Shown: positions 1-9,817, counted from the first letter of the stretch. The stretch: 22,864 nt of DNA from Balamuthia mandrillaris (GCA_031835245.1 JAVKOQ010000631.1:1-22864), one strand, 5' to 3'. Notes: generated from the letters alone by a model not told the origin. Translations and numbers: made by a program.

Positions 1-12
1 GAAAGCGAAAGG

Positions 13-18
13 TTTATT
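13..18 (-). terminator. AATAAA poly(A) signal of the secreted-protein gene
   Basis: On the minus strand this reads AATAAA, about 36 bases past the stop codon of the gene ending at base 54. That is the usual distance for a polyadenylation hexamer. Few other genes here show a perfect hexamer, so its use is inferred from position alone. Confidence 0.5.
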
Positions 19-53
19 TGCTGAGACCTTACTTGGTGCTTGCTCAATTATAG

Positions 54-992
54 TTAGAAGAAGAAGCCTCTCAGTTGGGCAGCTCCCGACCCGTCGGAAC
101 TCGCCGAGTTGGACCCTTCTTGCGAACTATCCGAGCTCTCTCCATCCTCTGCAGTGGAGCTCTCCTCCTCCTCCGTAGGTACGAATCCCTCCACAGCGAT
201 GCCAAAGACCTTCTCCCAGCTGGGCGTGATGAGGCTGCGCTTGCTCCTGAGGTCACGGAAATCGATCGCTCCATCCGCCTCCGCTTTTGCGAAGGAGTTA
301 TAGTCCCAAGCCAGGTAGACGTAGTAGCCCTCCCCTTGGGCGATGGAGAGGATGGCACAGGTTCCTTCCGGGCCGAAGGCGTAGTAGCAGACCACGCCCT
401 CTCCCTCCCAATTGGCCGGCGCTTGGACGTCGCTCAAACTCTCCACGAACTTAGGTCCGTCCTCGAAAGGGGTGCCCACGGCCTCCTCTGTCTTGTTGAA
501 GTCGTTCGCCCCGAGGACGTGTAAAGTTGGTGCTTGCCACGAGGTCTGCCAGGTGTGGTTGAACAGCTCCATGGCCGAGGCCCAGACCACCACTCCTCCC
601 TGGTTGACAAAGGAGTCGAGGCCGTTCTTCAGCCCCACAGGAAAGAAGGGGACGTGGTCTCTCCTGAGGGCGACCCTTGGATCGATCTCTGGGAAGACAA
701 AGACGGAGACGGAGGACAGGACGTTGGTCCAAACTTTGGCGGGCGACCCTATGTCCTCGATGGTGGTCACGTTGTGGCCCAGCTCCTCCAGGAGGAGGGC
801 CAACATGGAGCCGCTTCCTCTGTCCTCGCCGCCGTCAATGTGTGGCTCCACCTCTTGGTTGGTGAGGTCGGGGTCCGCAAAGAGACCCACTTGCAGCGGT
901 TCTTGTCGTCGTTGTTGTTGTCCAGCGTTACACGCCCACAAGGCCGTGCAAAAGAGGAGAAAAGCCAGCAAGAGGTTAGCAGTGCGTGCCAT
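54..992 (-). CDS. Predicted secreted protein with possible GATase/ThuA-like fold
   Basis: This is a single open frame of 312 codons without an intron. The start at 992 is preferred over an in-frame ATG further upstream. Its context (GCC ATG G) is strong, and it begins a clear signal peptide: MARTA, then a Leu/Phe-rich core ending near ALWACNA, with cleavage expected around residue 20-23. The mature part starts with VGLFADPDLTNQE, then a helix-like MLALLLEELGHNVTT and the segment LDSFVNQGGVVVWASAMELF. This alternating strand/helix pattern recalls class I glutamine amidotransferase or ThuA-like Rossmann domains, but I see no certain catalytic triad. Three N-glycosylation sequons (NVT, NHT, NKT) support passage through the ER. 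The last ~40 residues are a Ser/Glu/Asp-rich low-complexity tail with no hydrophobic GPI signal. The family is not recognised, so the function is unknown. Confidence 0.75.
   Translation of the reverse strand: MARTANLLLAFLLFCTALWACNAGQQQRRQEPLQVGLFADPDLTNQEVEPHIDGGEDRGSGSMLALLLEELGHNVTTIEDIGSPAKVWTNVLSSVSVFVFPEIDPRVALRRDHVPFFPVGLKNGLDSFVNQGGVVVWASAMELFNHTWQTSWQAPTLHVLGANDFNKTEEAVGTPFEDGPKFVESLSDVQAPANWEGEGVVCYYAFGPEGTCAILSIAQGEGYYVYLAWDYNSFAKAEADGAIDFRDLRSKRSLITPSWEKVFGIAVEGFVPTEEEESSTAEDGESSDSSQEGSNSASSDGSGAAQLRGFFF
852..932 (-). repeat. Inverted repeat arm A, inside the secreted-protein gene
   Basis: These 81 bases lie in the coding sequence just after the signal peptide and encode CNAGQQQ through DLTNQE. 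They recur in reverse orientation at 1183-1266 with one substitution and one added CGA codon. The two arms face each other across 250 bases that contain the gene's start codon. Confidence 0.9.
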
Positions 993-1182
993 GGCTTTCG
1001 TTACTTTGTTGTGAGTGGTGGCCGAACTTTTTTGTGTGGAAAGGGAGAAGAGAGCAATAGAAAATGAAAGCATTACAGCATAGATATTATTGTAATAAAG
1101 GAACATCATTTAGCTGTTTTTTTCGGGTGTTACAGGAAAACATAACCCATTGGTAGACTTTTATGGAAGAAGAACGCTTGCA

Positions 1183-1266
1183 TGTAACGCCGGACAACAA
1201 CAACGACGACGACAAGAACCGCTGCAAGTGGGTCTCTTTGCGGACCCCGACCTCACCAACCAAGAG
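1183..1266 (+). pseudogene. Inverted partial copy of the secreted-protein gene (arm B)
   Basis: Read on the plus strand, these 84 bases encode CNAGQQQRRRQEPLQVGLFA and then DPDLTNQE, followed at once by TAA. They match codons of the minus-strand gene at 852-932 with one substitution and one extra Arg codon. There is no in-frame ATG or signal peptide upstream, so it is not a full gene. The sequence after CAAGA is GTAAGC, a good splice donor, so it may be the end of an exon from a paralogue. Near identity points to a recent duplication or to gene conversion. A transcript of the neighbouring gene starting beyond 1266 would carry both arms and could fold into a hairpin with about 80 paired bases. 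Confidence 0.8.
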
Positions 1267-1553
1267 TAAGCAGTCTCTGTGTCTCCGACAATAGGATGAC
1301 AAGAGCGCAGCATGGATGATGCTGTCTGATATTACCCTTCGGAAGGGCATTGTGTCACATGGTGATGTAGGTGAGAGTGTTTGGTGTTTCTGAGCTGGGA
1401 ACTTCGTGTCTCGTGATCCTTTGGTGTCAGCAGCGTCAGGACTCTAACCACGGGCCGGTCCCACAAAAGAGGATTGGGAGGAGTGCTCCACAAGATGACT
1501 CCTTTTCTGGGCGAGATGAGAGCTCTTCTGAACGGTAAGAGCGGATCGCTGAG

Positions 1554-1609
1554 AGATGAGGGAGAGGAGCGAGAGAGAGATGAGGGAGAGGAGCGAGAGA
1601 GAGATAAGG
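1554..1609. repeat. 24-base purine tandem repeat, two and a third copies
   Basis: The unit begins AGATGAGGGAGAGGAGCGAG. It occurs exactly at 1554-1577 and 1578-1601, with a partial third copy (AGATAAGG) after it. It is noncoding and lies about 80 bases beyond the 3' end of pirin. Confidence 0.85.
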
Positions 1610-1690
1610 ACCAAAGCTATATCATAAAAAGCTTTTCAATTCATTATTTATCATTTGTACAGCTTGAAGGGATAGAAATGCTGAAAGGGC

Positions 1691-3201
1691 TTAGAATCGG
1701 CCGGTTTGATAGTCGATGAAGGCTTGTTGGATCTCTTCCTTTGTGTTCATCACGAATGGACCGTATTTCGCGATTGGTTCGTTCAACGGCTTCATTATCG
1801 AAACAAAAGGGAATGTTAGTGAAAAGATATCAGAAAAAGAAGAAAGAAGAAAGAAGAAACCAACCTGTCCAGCGAGAATGACAAACCGAAGTTTCTTGTC
1901 CGCTTGGATGGAGAGGTTGTTGCCCTCGCTTAACACCAAGCATTTTCCACTGGAGCCACTTGTTTCAGCGGCTCCAAACTTTCCTTCTCCGCTCAGAACA
2001 TAAACGAAACCTCTGTACTCGGATGGAATGTGTTGCTGAAAGGTCGCTCCTTCCTCCATTTCCACGTCCAAATACATCGTGGGTGTTCTGGTTCTCACTT
2101 CGGAGTTGAAAACAAAGAGAATGTTATAAATGATAAAGATAGAAGAAGAACACGAAGAAGAAGAGGAGCAAGAACAAAGAAGAGCTTCTTTGACAAAAAA
2201 CAAACCTTCCGCTTTAACACCGCAAGATTCACCGGCAATGACGCGCACCAACACTCCCTCCTCTCTCGCCATCGGAATATCGGCCGCCAAGAGCTCTTGA
2301 TACTGTGGCTCGGTCATCTTGTGCTTGGCCGCCAGGTTGATCCACAGCTGCAGGCCGTGGTTCACTCCCTCGGTGGCTGGCATTTCGGAGTGGATGATGC
2401 CTCGCCCGGCGGTCATCCATTGGAGATCGCCCGGGCCGATAGTGCCGGCGTGCCCTTTGTTGTCTTTGTGCTTGAACTTGCCCTCCAACATGTAGGTCAC
2501 TGTCTCAAAGCCTCTATCTGTGGTTTTGTTTGTTAAGTTGGTTGTGGGGAAGAGAGTATAGAAAAGGGTGAGTGAAGAGAAGAAAAAGAACAAGGTGAAG
2601 GAGAAGGAAGAAGAAGAAGGAGAAGAAGAGGAAGAAGAACAACAACAAGAAGAAGAACAACAACAAAAAGGAGAAGGAGAAGAAGAACAAGAAGGAGAGG
2701 AAGAAGGAGAACTAAGCAGAAGAAGAAGAGGCAGAGAAGAGAAGAGAACGAAAAAGGGAAGAGAAAAGTACGAGGGTGATCAGGAAAACCAGCAGGCGGC
2801 TGCACAAAGAACTCGTCGAGCATAAGAAAGGGATCCAAGTCAGACAGTTTGGGCGTGCCAATGCTTCGCTTCACTCGTGCTCCAGCACCTTTCATGGGGA
2901 TGGGATAAAGAAAAAGTGTCAACAAAAAGGGAAGGAATAAGAGAGACGCAAAAGGGAGAGGGAAAGAGGCACCTTCTTCGGTTTCCATGGCTTGCACCAC
3001 ACGAATCACTTTGATGTCTTGTTGCTGTTGTTGTTGCCCTTCGGTGCCAGTGGCAGACGTTTGTGGTTCCATGGTTGCGGGGAGGTGTGCAGGTAGTTCG
3101 CAGGTGGCTTCTTTGCTGTCGCAAGTTTGTGCGCTCGTCGAAAAGATGAAGCAGACGAAGAAGAAGAGGGAGCAGTGTGCAAACAAATGCATCAACAACA
3201 T
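1691..3201 (-). CDS. PIR: Pirin, cupin-family Fe(II) protein with predicted signal peptide
   Basis: Exons in transcript order are 3201-2973, 2888-2772, 2517-2206, 2097-1865 and 1789-1691, giving 329 residues. The introns (84, 254, 108 and 75 bases) are GT-AG, and each junction restores the family sequence, for example EEGAGARVKRSIG and FPDHPHRGFETVTY. Pirin is an iron-binding cupin known as a nuclear transcription cofactor or a quercetin 2,3-dioxygenase. The Fe ligands of human pirin (two His of DHPH, and His and Glu of IIHSEMP) are all present, here at 114, 116, 158 and 160. The end GPFVMNTKEEI is also diagnostic. The oddity is the N-terminus: MLLMHLFAHCSLFFFVCFIF followed by STSAQT looks like a cleavable signal peptide. 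A second ATG at 3072 (Met44) would give a 286-residue protein close to the human length, so both forms are possible. Residues 56-61 are a Gln run. Confidence 0.93.
2566..2770 (-). repeat. GAA/CTT-rich low-complexity tract in pirin intron 2
   Basis: The plus strand is almost pure purine (GAA, GGAGAA, CAACAA units). It fills most of the 254-base second intron of pirin, so the pirin pre-mRNA carries it as CTT/TTC/TTG pyrimidine repeats. Confidence 0.85.
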
Positions 3202-3556
3202 AAAAATGATTGCTTTTTATATCATCGATAGATGGAATTTCTTTCGCGCGTCGGGATGATGATTTTCGCCATCGGGAAACTTTTGAAGTTTTTTCATTCC
3301 TTTGGTCCCAGTGCCCTTGTGTCCGCGGAAACCCGCCACATGTTCTCCAGACAATCATCCCGCCATCCGTTCACCGCTCATTTCCTCCCGCAAGGCATCT
3401 TCCCGAGGATATTCTCCGAAACCCCAAAAATTTCTGATTTATGCCAATAAAATTTCCTCCATTGATCGATAATTCACTCACACACCCAAGCAAAGAAGAA
3501 AAGAGGGGGAAAAAGAAAGAAGCAAATGAACAAATGGCTTGGTGTCGCTTAAACTA
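3202..3556. other. Intergenic region between REI1-like gene and pirin
   Basis: This 355-base stretch is the presumed pirin promoter and the 3' flank of the REI1-like gene, both on the minus strand. It is AT-rich near the pirin start, with TTTTTATATCATCGATAGAT at 3212-3231, and has a purine run near 3485-3525. I see no RNA gene, element or conserved site beyond that. Confidence 0.6.
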
Positions 3557-4519
3557 CTAACACATGCTGGTGTTGTGTCTCATGTACTTGGGCAGCTTGT
3601 TCGCGCTCACCTGCATGTTCAAAGTGTGCTTCTCCCGATGGTACCTCGCGCGCGCCGTTCGCTGCAGCTCCCGCTTCTCCTCCGCGGGCGGGATGTAGCC
3701 CAGCACGTGGTACTGCTTGATGAGCTTGTTGATCAGCACGGAGGTCCGGCTCTCCTCCGGTCGGGGGCGTTGGCGGTAGTAGAGCGCCAAGGAGCGGTTG
3801 CCCAGGGTGACGCCGTTGGGAAGGATGAGCTCCGCGCCGTTCTCGGAGAGCGAGACGGTTTGAGGGAGAGGAAGAGAGGAGGGAACAATGAGCGCTTTGC
3901 TCTTTTGCGTTTCTTCGGATTCGCTTTCGTTTGCTTCGCTCTCTTCGCCTTCGTCTTCCTCGATGATGGTGTAGGCGATGCTGTAGTCGTAAAAGTCTTC
4001 AAACTCCTCCTCGGAACCATAAAAGTTGATCTTACAATGAGATGCGTCCACCTTGAAAACGATTGTTAGTTTGAATGTGAGAAAAAGAAAAGGAGAAGAG
4101 AGGAAGAAAAAGGAACGAAAGGAAAGGGAGAAAGAAAAAACACCATATGATTCTGTACAGCTCTAGCGCTCATGAAAGCCTTCTCACACCAAAGACAGGT
4201 ATAGCCGATGCCAACTTTCTCTCCGAGGTAGCCAATGAAGCCCGGGAGGTCCTTCAGGCACTCGATCTCAGGGATGAAGAAGCCATAGTGCTTCCTCATG
4301 TACTCCAGGTTGGATTCGAGATCTTTGCTGGCGTGGTTGTCAAAGAGGCAGACGTTGATGGGGATGGGGTCGGCATTGCGCAGGCGCTCTTCGATCAGCT
4401 CTTCTTGTGTCATCTATGTTTCAGTGGCCACGAAGTAAGATAAAAGATAGACGAAGAAAGAAGAAACAAAACTAAAACATAAAAAGAAAAAAAAAAGAAA
4501 GAAACGACAAGAAGAAAGG

Positions 4520-4570
<51 letters not shown>

Positions 4571-5192
4571 AACGACAAGAAGGAAAGAAACGACAAGAAG
4601 GAAAGAAAGAAAGAAACGACAAGAAAGAAAGAAACGACAAGAAAGCAAACAAGAAAAACAAAACACATGGAACCAAAGGAAGAGAAAAAACAAAAAAAAA
4701 AAGAAACCTGTTTGGGAGGCTCAGGGGCGGGCACAGGGGCAGGTGCGGTGGCCTCCTCCAACGTAGGCGGCAAAATAGGCTCCATCACCACCTCTTGTCG
4801 CCGCCTCACCTTCTCCTTCTTCTTTTTGTGCACCTTCTTCGGGTTCATAGGTCTATTTGGTATTATATTCTTTTAGCAATAATCCCTCACAACAAAAAAA
4901 AAAAAAAAAAGTGCAAAAGAACAAGAAGAAGAAGAAGAACAAGAAGAACAAGAAGAACAAGAACAAGAAGAAGAACAAGATCTTACTTTTGCTTTTTGTT
5001 GCGCTCCTTCTCCTGCTCCGCCTTCAATTCCTGCACTTTCTCCTCAAAGACGGCCTCGGGGACAGGCTCCATGCCCGCCACCTTTCTCTTGAGGTTGAAG
5101 CAGTGCCATGCCGTCCTGTAGTGCGCGCGCTGGTTGTCGCTGCTGTCAAAGAGCAGCTTGCAGGTGATGCAGGTGTATGAATCTGAGCTCAT
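3557..5192 (-). CDS. REI1: REI1/ZNF622-like 60S ribosomal maturation factor, reduced zinc fingers
   Basis: Exons in transcript order are 5192-4987, 4852-4708, 4413-4144 and 4051-3557, giving 371 residues. The introns of 134, 294 and 92 bases are GT-AG. Family members are cytoplasmic factors that help recycle Arx1 from pre-60S subunits and probe the peptide exit tunnel. Visible hallmarks are finger 1 (C8, C11, H24, H30 in YTCITC...RAHYRTAWH, then NLKRKVAGM), the block PINVCLF...FFIPEIECLKDL, the motif GYLGEKVGIGYTCLWC with its C2H2 finger (C190, C193, H206, H212), and the C-terminal ELILPNGVTLGNRSLALYYR. Two things are unusual. The second finger that family members carry after finger 1 is absent; exon 2 has a Lys/Arg-rich and Pro/Ala-rich linker instead. 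In the third finger the second Cys is Asp142 (CLFD where relatives have CLFC). At 371 residues it is shorter than human ZNF622. Confidence 0.92.
4501..4643 (-). repeat. Compound (GAAA)n satellite with five copies of a 13-mer, REI1 intron 2
   Basis: A (GAAA)n tract is interleaved with five exact copies of GAAACGACAAGAA, at 4501, 4569, 4587, 4613 and 4631. The whole lies in the 294-base second intron of the REI1-like gene, so on the sense strand it is pyrimidine-rich. Confidence 0.9.
4891..4980 (-). repeat. AAG/AAC microsatellite and poly-A in REI1 intron 1
   Basis: A run of 18 A is followed by mixed AAGAAG and AACAAG units on the plus strand. It fills most of the 134-base first intron and reads as T-run plus TTCTTG units in the transcript. 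Confidence 0.85.
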
Positions 5193-5630
5193 GCTTTGCT
5201 TCGCTACGCTTTTTTTTTTCTTCTATTCTTCTTTTCTTCTTCACTACTTTTTTTTTCTTTTACTTTTTTTTTCTTTAGGCAAAGGAAATTTCATTGTAAG
5301 GAGGCCCCCTGAAAAAATTCTGAGAATAAGACCAGAATATATTCGATATTTTTTGATTGGCAAAAAATCGTCGACATAAAAGAAGAGCGGAGAGGAGAGA
5401 GGAGAGAGGAGAGAGTGGAGAGAAAGAGCGGAGAGAATGAAGTAAAATGGTTAAATAAGATTTAGTTTTTTTTGTTGGGGACAAGCAAGCAAAGGTAGGA
5501 GGTGCAAGGTCTTGTTCTGTTTTTTTTGTTCTTTTCCAAGCTTTCCACTCCCGTTATGTTGTTGTGGTCTTCATGCAAAAAGCCCCAAACAGAAAGAAAG
5601 CAAGTTTCGGCATTTTTGTTTTTCCTCATT
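5193..5630. other. Intergenic region: REI1-like promoter and PPP4R3 3' flank
   Basis: No gene is seen. Next to the REI1-like start are poly-T/TTCTT tracts (5210-5275), then an AT-rich stretch around 5315-5385 that includes GATTGGC, a CCAAT box on the minus strand. A GAGAG-rich tract (5385-5440) and a T-rich end follow, next to the PPP4R3 stop codon. Confidence 0.55.
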
Positions 5631-8600
5631 TTACGTGTTTTTTTTGAGCGAAAGTGAAGAAGCAGTCGATGATGAAGATGTGGTTGGTGTGACAGTAGGG
5701 CCGCCCGCCTTTTGGATGGTGAACCTCAAGCGCTTTGAAGCTCGTTCCTCCTCTCCCTCCTCTTTGGTGCCATCTTCCCCCCGGCTCTCTCCCTCTTCTT
5801 TCTCCTCTCCTTCTCCACCAACTAAAACCATGCTCGAACCCTCTTGTTGTTGCTCTTTGGCAATCATCTCTGCCACCGCTGCTTTCTGTTTTGCTCTCTC
5901 GTTCTCTCTTTGTTTGGCCTCTGCTGCCTTTTGTCGCTCCTCCTCCTCTCGTTTTCTTTTCAAGAATTCCGTTCGATCCAAGATTTCATGTAGGTCCTCC
6001 TCTTCTTCCTCCTCTTCCTCCTCTTCTGACGTTCCTCCGTTTGTTGTTGGCTTTATCGCTTTTCTTTTTTCTCTATCACCTTCCTCGTCTTCTTTTCCTG
6101 GTTTGTAGTCTTCGTCTTCTTCGTCTTCCTCATCCTCTTCCTTTCCCTCACGTTCGGCTGTTTTTGTGTTTTTGGTGGCTGCTGCCAGTGCTGCTGCCCT
6201 CTTTTTGACTTTCTTCACCGTTGCGTTCTTCGCTTTCTCCTCTGTAGCTACTTCTTCCTCGTCCTCTCCGAGGAAGAAGTAGCTGTCATCATTATCCGAG
6301 TCTTCCGGTTTCTCCGATGCACTTGTTTTGTTAGTGTGCAAAGAAATGTTAGACAAAAAATAAAAGACAAAGAAAGCTAAATACGAAGAAAGGAGAAAGA
6401 AGAAAACAGAAATTAAAAAAAAAGGAGGAGAAAACGTTACGTGGTGGTGGAAGTAGCTTTGTCGTGGTAGTTGTCCTGATAATCTTTGTTCTGTTTGTAT
6501 TTCAAGATCAGAAGTTTGAAGGTGTCGACGTAGGTCACTGCCTTAAACTCCTGCTTGAAATGGTTCACCAAATAGTGCAGCAAACTTTTTATGTTTTGCT
6601 ATTGTTTGTTTGGGATATAGCGAAGAACGTATTACACAAACATGAGCTGTTAGCAGTTTACTAAAATGGTGTAAAGAGAGCAAATAACAATAACATACCT
6701 TACGAATGAAATCAAAGAGTTCGATAACGGCAGAGTTGATGAGATTGTACCTGCTACCATTCAGTTTGAACAACTCCATGATCGGCTGAAAAAGGTCAAA
6801 CTTTATGATATGTCGGTTGTAAAACTCGTCTTTCGCTCCCACCATCGCTCGGAAGAACCGTAACGCAGCTTTTATTTCATTTACGTTAGCATGTTGCTAA
6901 AAAGAAAGAGAAGAACGAAGAGAGAAGTGAGAATTCTGCGTACCAAGAACCAGGTGCTTCTCGGGATGAGTAAGAAGCTTCAGAACTTTGCTCGCCACAT
7001 TATTGCCCAGAATAAAGTACTTGATGTGATAGCCATGGTTCTGTACACAAAAGGCCAACAGTTCGCAGATTTCGTGTTTGACCGCTGACTGATGTGGTTG
7101 TATATCTATAAAGGGCATCATTGTGGTGGCAGATGGTGTCTTTCCTACTCTATCTCTTTCCGGTCCGTTCTCCGTTATTTTGGTAGTTTCCATTGCTTTC
7201 TTGTTTGCTTTCCCTTCCTTTTCCTCGTTTGCTTTCTTTTCTCCTTTTCCCTCTTCTTCCTTCCCCTTTCCTTCCCCCTTTTCGTTCTTCTGATCTAAAT
7301 GCGCCGCCTCCGCCTTCCGTTTTCCAAGTGGGGTGACGTGTGGTTGTTGGCTTGGCTGATGAGGCACAAAAGACAAAACTCCAGACTTGGATGGCGAGGT
7401 CTCCGCCGCACCCTCCTGGTCGTTTAGTGCTGCCACCAGTCTCTTCAAAAACTCGGAATAAAACAAAGTAAGAAACTTGTCCCGGTCGGTTACATCTTCC
7501 ATGGTCTCTGTTTGCAAGAGGCACTTAATGATTTCGGCGTACTGAGTTACAATACCAGTATCCGAGTCGTGCAACACGCGATCCACGAGGCCGTGCATGA
7601 AAGTGTAGCCGCTATCCTTTTGGGAGTGAATAAATTCTCGCACTTGGTTTGGGTCGTTCGTAAGCACATTGTTGATCAAGTCCGCACTTTTAAAAACGCA
7701 ATTAGTTGTGCGAGAGAGAGAGAGATATAGAGAATGGTGAGGCCTACCAGCTCAAACGTATCTTGATGTTTGAATGTGCTAACACTTTGGCGAGCACAAG
7801 GAATATGCCCTGTGTAATCAACGTTCTTTCAAAGAGCAGAAGAAAGCAATGTAAGAGACAACGAGAAGATGAAAGAGTAAGAGCAAGACGTACGAATAGA
7901 AACGTTTTTGTTGTCCCGCTTCCAAGTTCTTTGCCAAGGTACACATCTCTTGCGTAAAACTCAGCAGATCTGTTAGTTGTGTTTCGCTCGCTTCATCTGA
8001 CAAAAGTTTCGAAAACCTATAACACACGTATTAACAAGAGATATAAAAAAACAAAACAAAAACGGTAGCTGTCGTACAATTCCGGTAGAAAGTCCTCATC
8101 GCAATAGAGATTGCTAACAATCTCAATTTGCGAAAAGTAAATGAGAGAGTTGATCGAGTTGAAGGTTAAGTCGTCCAATAGACGCGGAAGCACAACATCC
8201 TTGACATATTGCATGCGAAAGGTGTTGTGAATCTTTTGCAATGTTTCAGCATTGTGTATTGGAACGACCTCTTTGAAGACCACACGGTTTTTGAGGTACT
8301 CTCGATGTGAAATCTTATTAATTGGAATCTCGGGGTCATCTATGTTTAGGGTGCGACAAAAACCGTTGCATATGAGATAAAATGAGAGAGAGAGAGAGAG
8401 CAAACAAGGTATAACGTACATTCCAAAGCTCCTACCACATCCATGAAATACTCATCGCTAAACAGCTTTTCCAAAAGGGTTGGATCGTTCAGCAAAACTA
8501 AGGATTTGCAAAAGTCATCAGTAACTCGAAGAAGAAGAAGAAGCAGCAGCAGCAAGAAGAAGAAGAGAGGAAGGAAGAGAAGAGAAAGACAAGAGATGAA

Positions 8601-9632
8601 ACGCAACTCAAATTTTTGAATATGTGAAACATGGTGTGTAAGTTTTCCATGTTCTTTGATTCTTCACAGATGTGGAAAAGTTGCACCAATTTGATAAGAT
8701 AGCCCTGTAGTCATGGTATAAGTTAAGTATTCTTCTAGTTGAGAAACAGAGAAAGACAGAGAGAAAGAGAAATACCTCTGCTAAAACAGTTTGAGCAATT
8801 CGCGTTTTATGTACATTACTTGTGTATTCCTCAGTATCCAAAACCTCGTTTATGTTTTGCAGATTGTTGAGATTGGCTGGAGGAAGTGTGATTTTGGTGT
8901 CTTCACCCAAATAAGGTTCCCTCAAGTCATAAAGTTGATCTACATCGTCAATGAAAAAAAGTTAATTGGAGGAGGAAAAGCATAAGACAAAGGAAAGTAT
9001 AAAATCGAACCATCATCATCGCTTAGGTCATTTTCGTCAGATTCAAAAGGAGATCTCCCCTGCACGGCGCATATTTGCTCCCAAACATCGACACAACCCG
9101 CCTCTTCTTGAAAGCTCAGAGCCACATCTTCTCCTGTCTCAGGCTCTTGCCACACTATCAAAGTGTCTATGTTATGGGAAAGAAGGTGTAAGCGAACACG
9201 AAAAATAAAAGAGAACGAGGACAGGAGAAGAAAAGAAGATATATAGAAAGAAGATAGAAAACCTTGTTGACGTTGGTAGATGTCGTCCATCTGAATTTTG
9301 GACTCCATGAGCAATGGAGACTCCTCTCCCTTGTCTTCTGGCTTCACGACCAATGCAAGAGCATCAAATTTCTGGTAGATATAAAGAGAAATACTAGTTA
9401 GTTAAGCAGAGGAGGAGAAAGCAAGAATAGGAATAAAAAGAGAAGAGAAGAGGCGAACGAGAGAAGTGAGAAGGAGATAAGCAGAGGGGAGAAAAAAGAA
9501 GAGAGGAGACAACTCAAAACATACATCCACGTGCACGACGGAAACGTGTCCAGTGCCAGTGTCGTCCCAACTGCCACTTTCGTTCAGTTTGTATACTTTA
9601 ACTCTGCGACGAGTGTCTTTTTTGGATGACAT
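5631..9632 (-). CDS. PPP4R3: Protein phosphatase 4 regulatory subunit 3 (SMEK/PPP4R3)
   Basis: Thirteen exons encode 978 residues: 9632-9525, 9371-9263, 9166-9011, 8939-8776, 8704-8608, 8497-8420, 8339-8078, 8016-7894, 7825-7748, 7686-6944, 6868-6699, 6598-6441 and 6321-5631. All introns are GT-AG, 61-153 bases long, often with GTACG-type donors, and every junction restores family sequence. PPP4R3 targets the PP4 catalytic subunit, with PPP4R2, to substrates in DNA repair, differentiation and metabolism. The N-terminus ([48 protein letters not shown]) is the EVH1/PH-like substrate-binding domain. The following SMK-1 and armadillo-like part shows [26 protein letters not shown] and [20 protein letters not shown]. 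Exon 10 has an unmatched Lys/Glu-rich insertion before the conserved [20 protein letters not shown]. The last exon is a disordered acidic tail, as in relatives. Confidence 0.96.
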
Positions 9633-9767
9633 GTCTTTTAACTGGGTTGTATGCTGCTTATAGAGAGCGAGAAGAGGGGAACAGGAGAGCAACGGAGCGA
9701 AGAGAGAGAGAGAGAGAGAGAGAAAAGGGAGAGAAGGGAGAGAAATAGTGGCTCAGTGTGTTGCGCA

Positions 9768-9800
9768 AAAAAAAAAAATAATAATAATAATAATAATAAA
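9768..9800. repeat. Poly-A and (AAT)n microsatellite
   Basis: About ten A bases are followed by (ATA)n/(AAT)n trinucleotides between the divergent PPP4R3 and PAH-domain genes. It is noncoding. Confidence 0.8.
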
Positions 9801-9817
9801 GGAGTTGAGAGTAGCAG

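Larger units (their letters stand above)
993..1690. other. Intergenic region: inverted gene fragment and 24-base tandem repeat
   Basis: No complete gene is visible. The region holds the presumed promoter and 5' UTR of the secreted-protein gene, the inverted copy of its early coding sequence (1183-1266), a purine-rich 24-base tandem repeat (1554-1609), and the 3' flank of pirin. A short open stretch at about 1432-1534, followed by a donor-like GTAAGA, could be an exon remnant on the plus strand. I recognise no protein in it. Confidence 0.6.

Noticed and set aside
75-1067. Several plus-strand frames of 150-200 codons antisense to the secreted-protein gene
   Set aside because: They have no recognisable domain, overlap each other in different frames, and mirror the codon bias of the minus-strand gene.
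1325-1350. CCCTTCGGAAGGG hairpin as a terminator or RNA element
   Set aside because: A six-base stem with a one-base loop is too short to support a call in a eukaryotic intergenic region.
1313-1394. Box C/D snoRNA candidate (ATGATGC, CTGA, GTGATGT, CTGA)
   Set aside because: Only three bases separate the first C-like and D-like boxes, and there is no convincing terminal stem, so no guide element fits.
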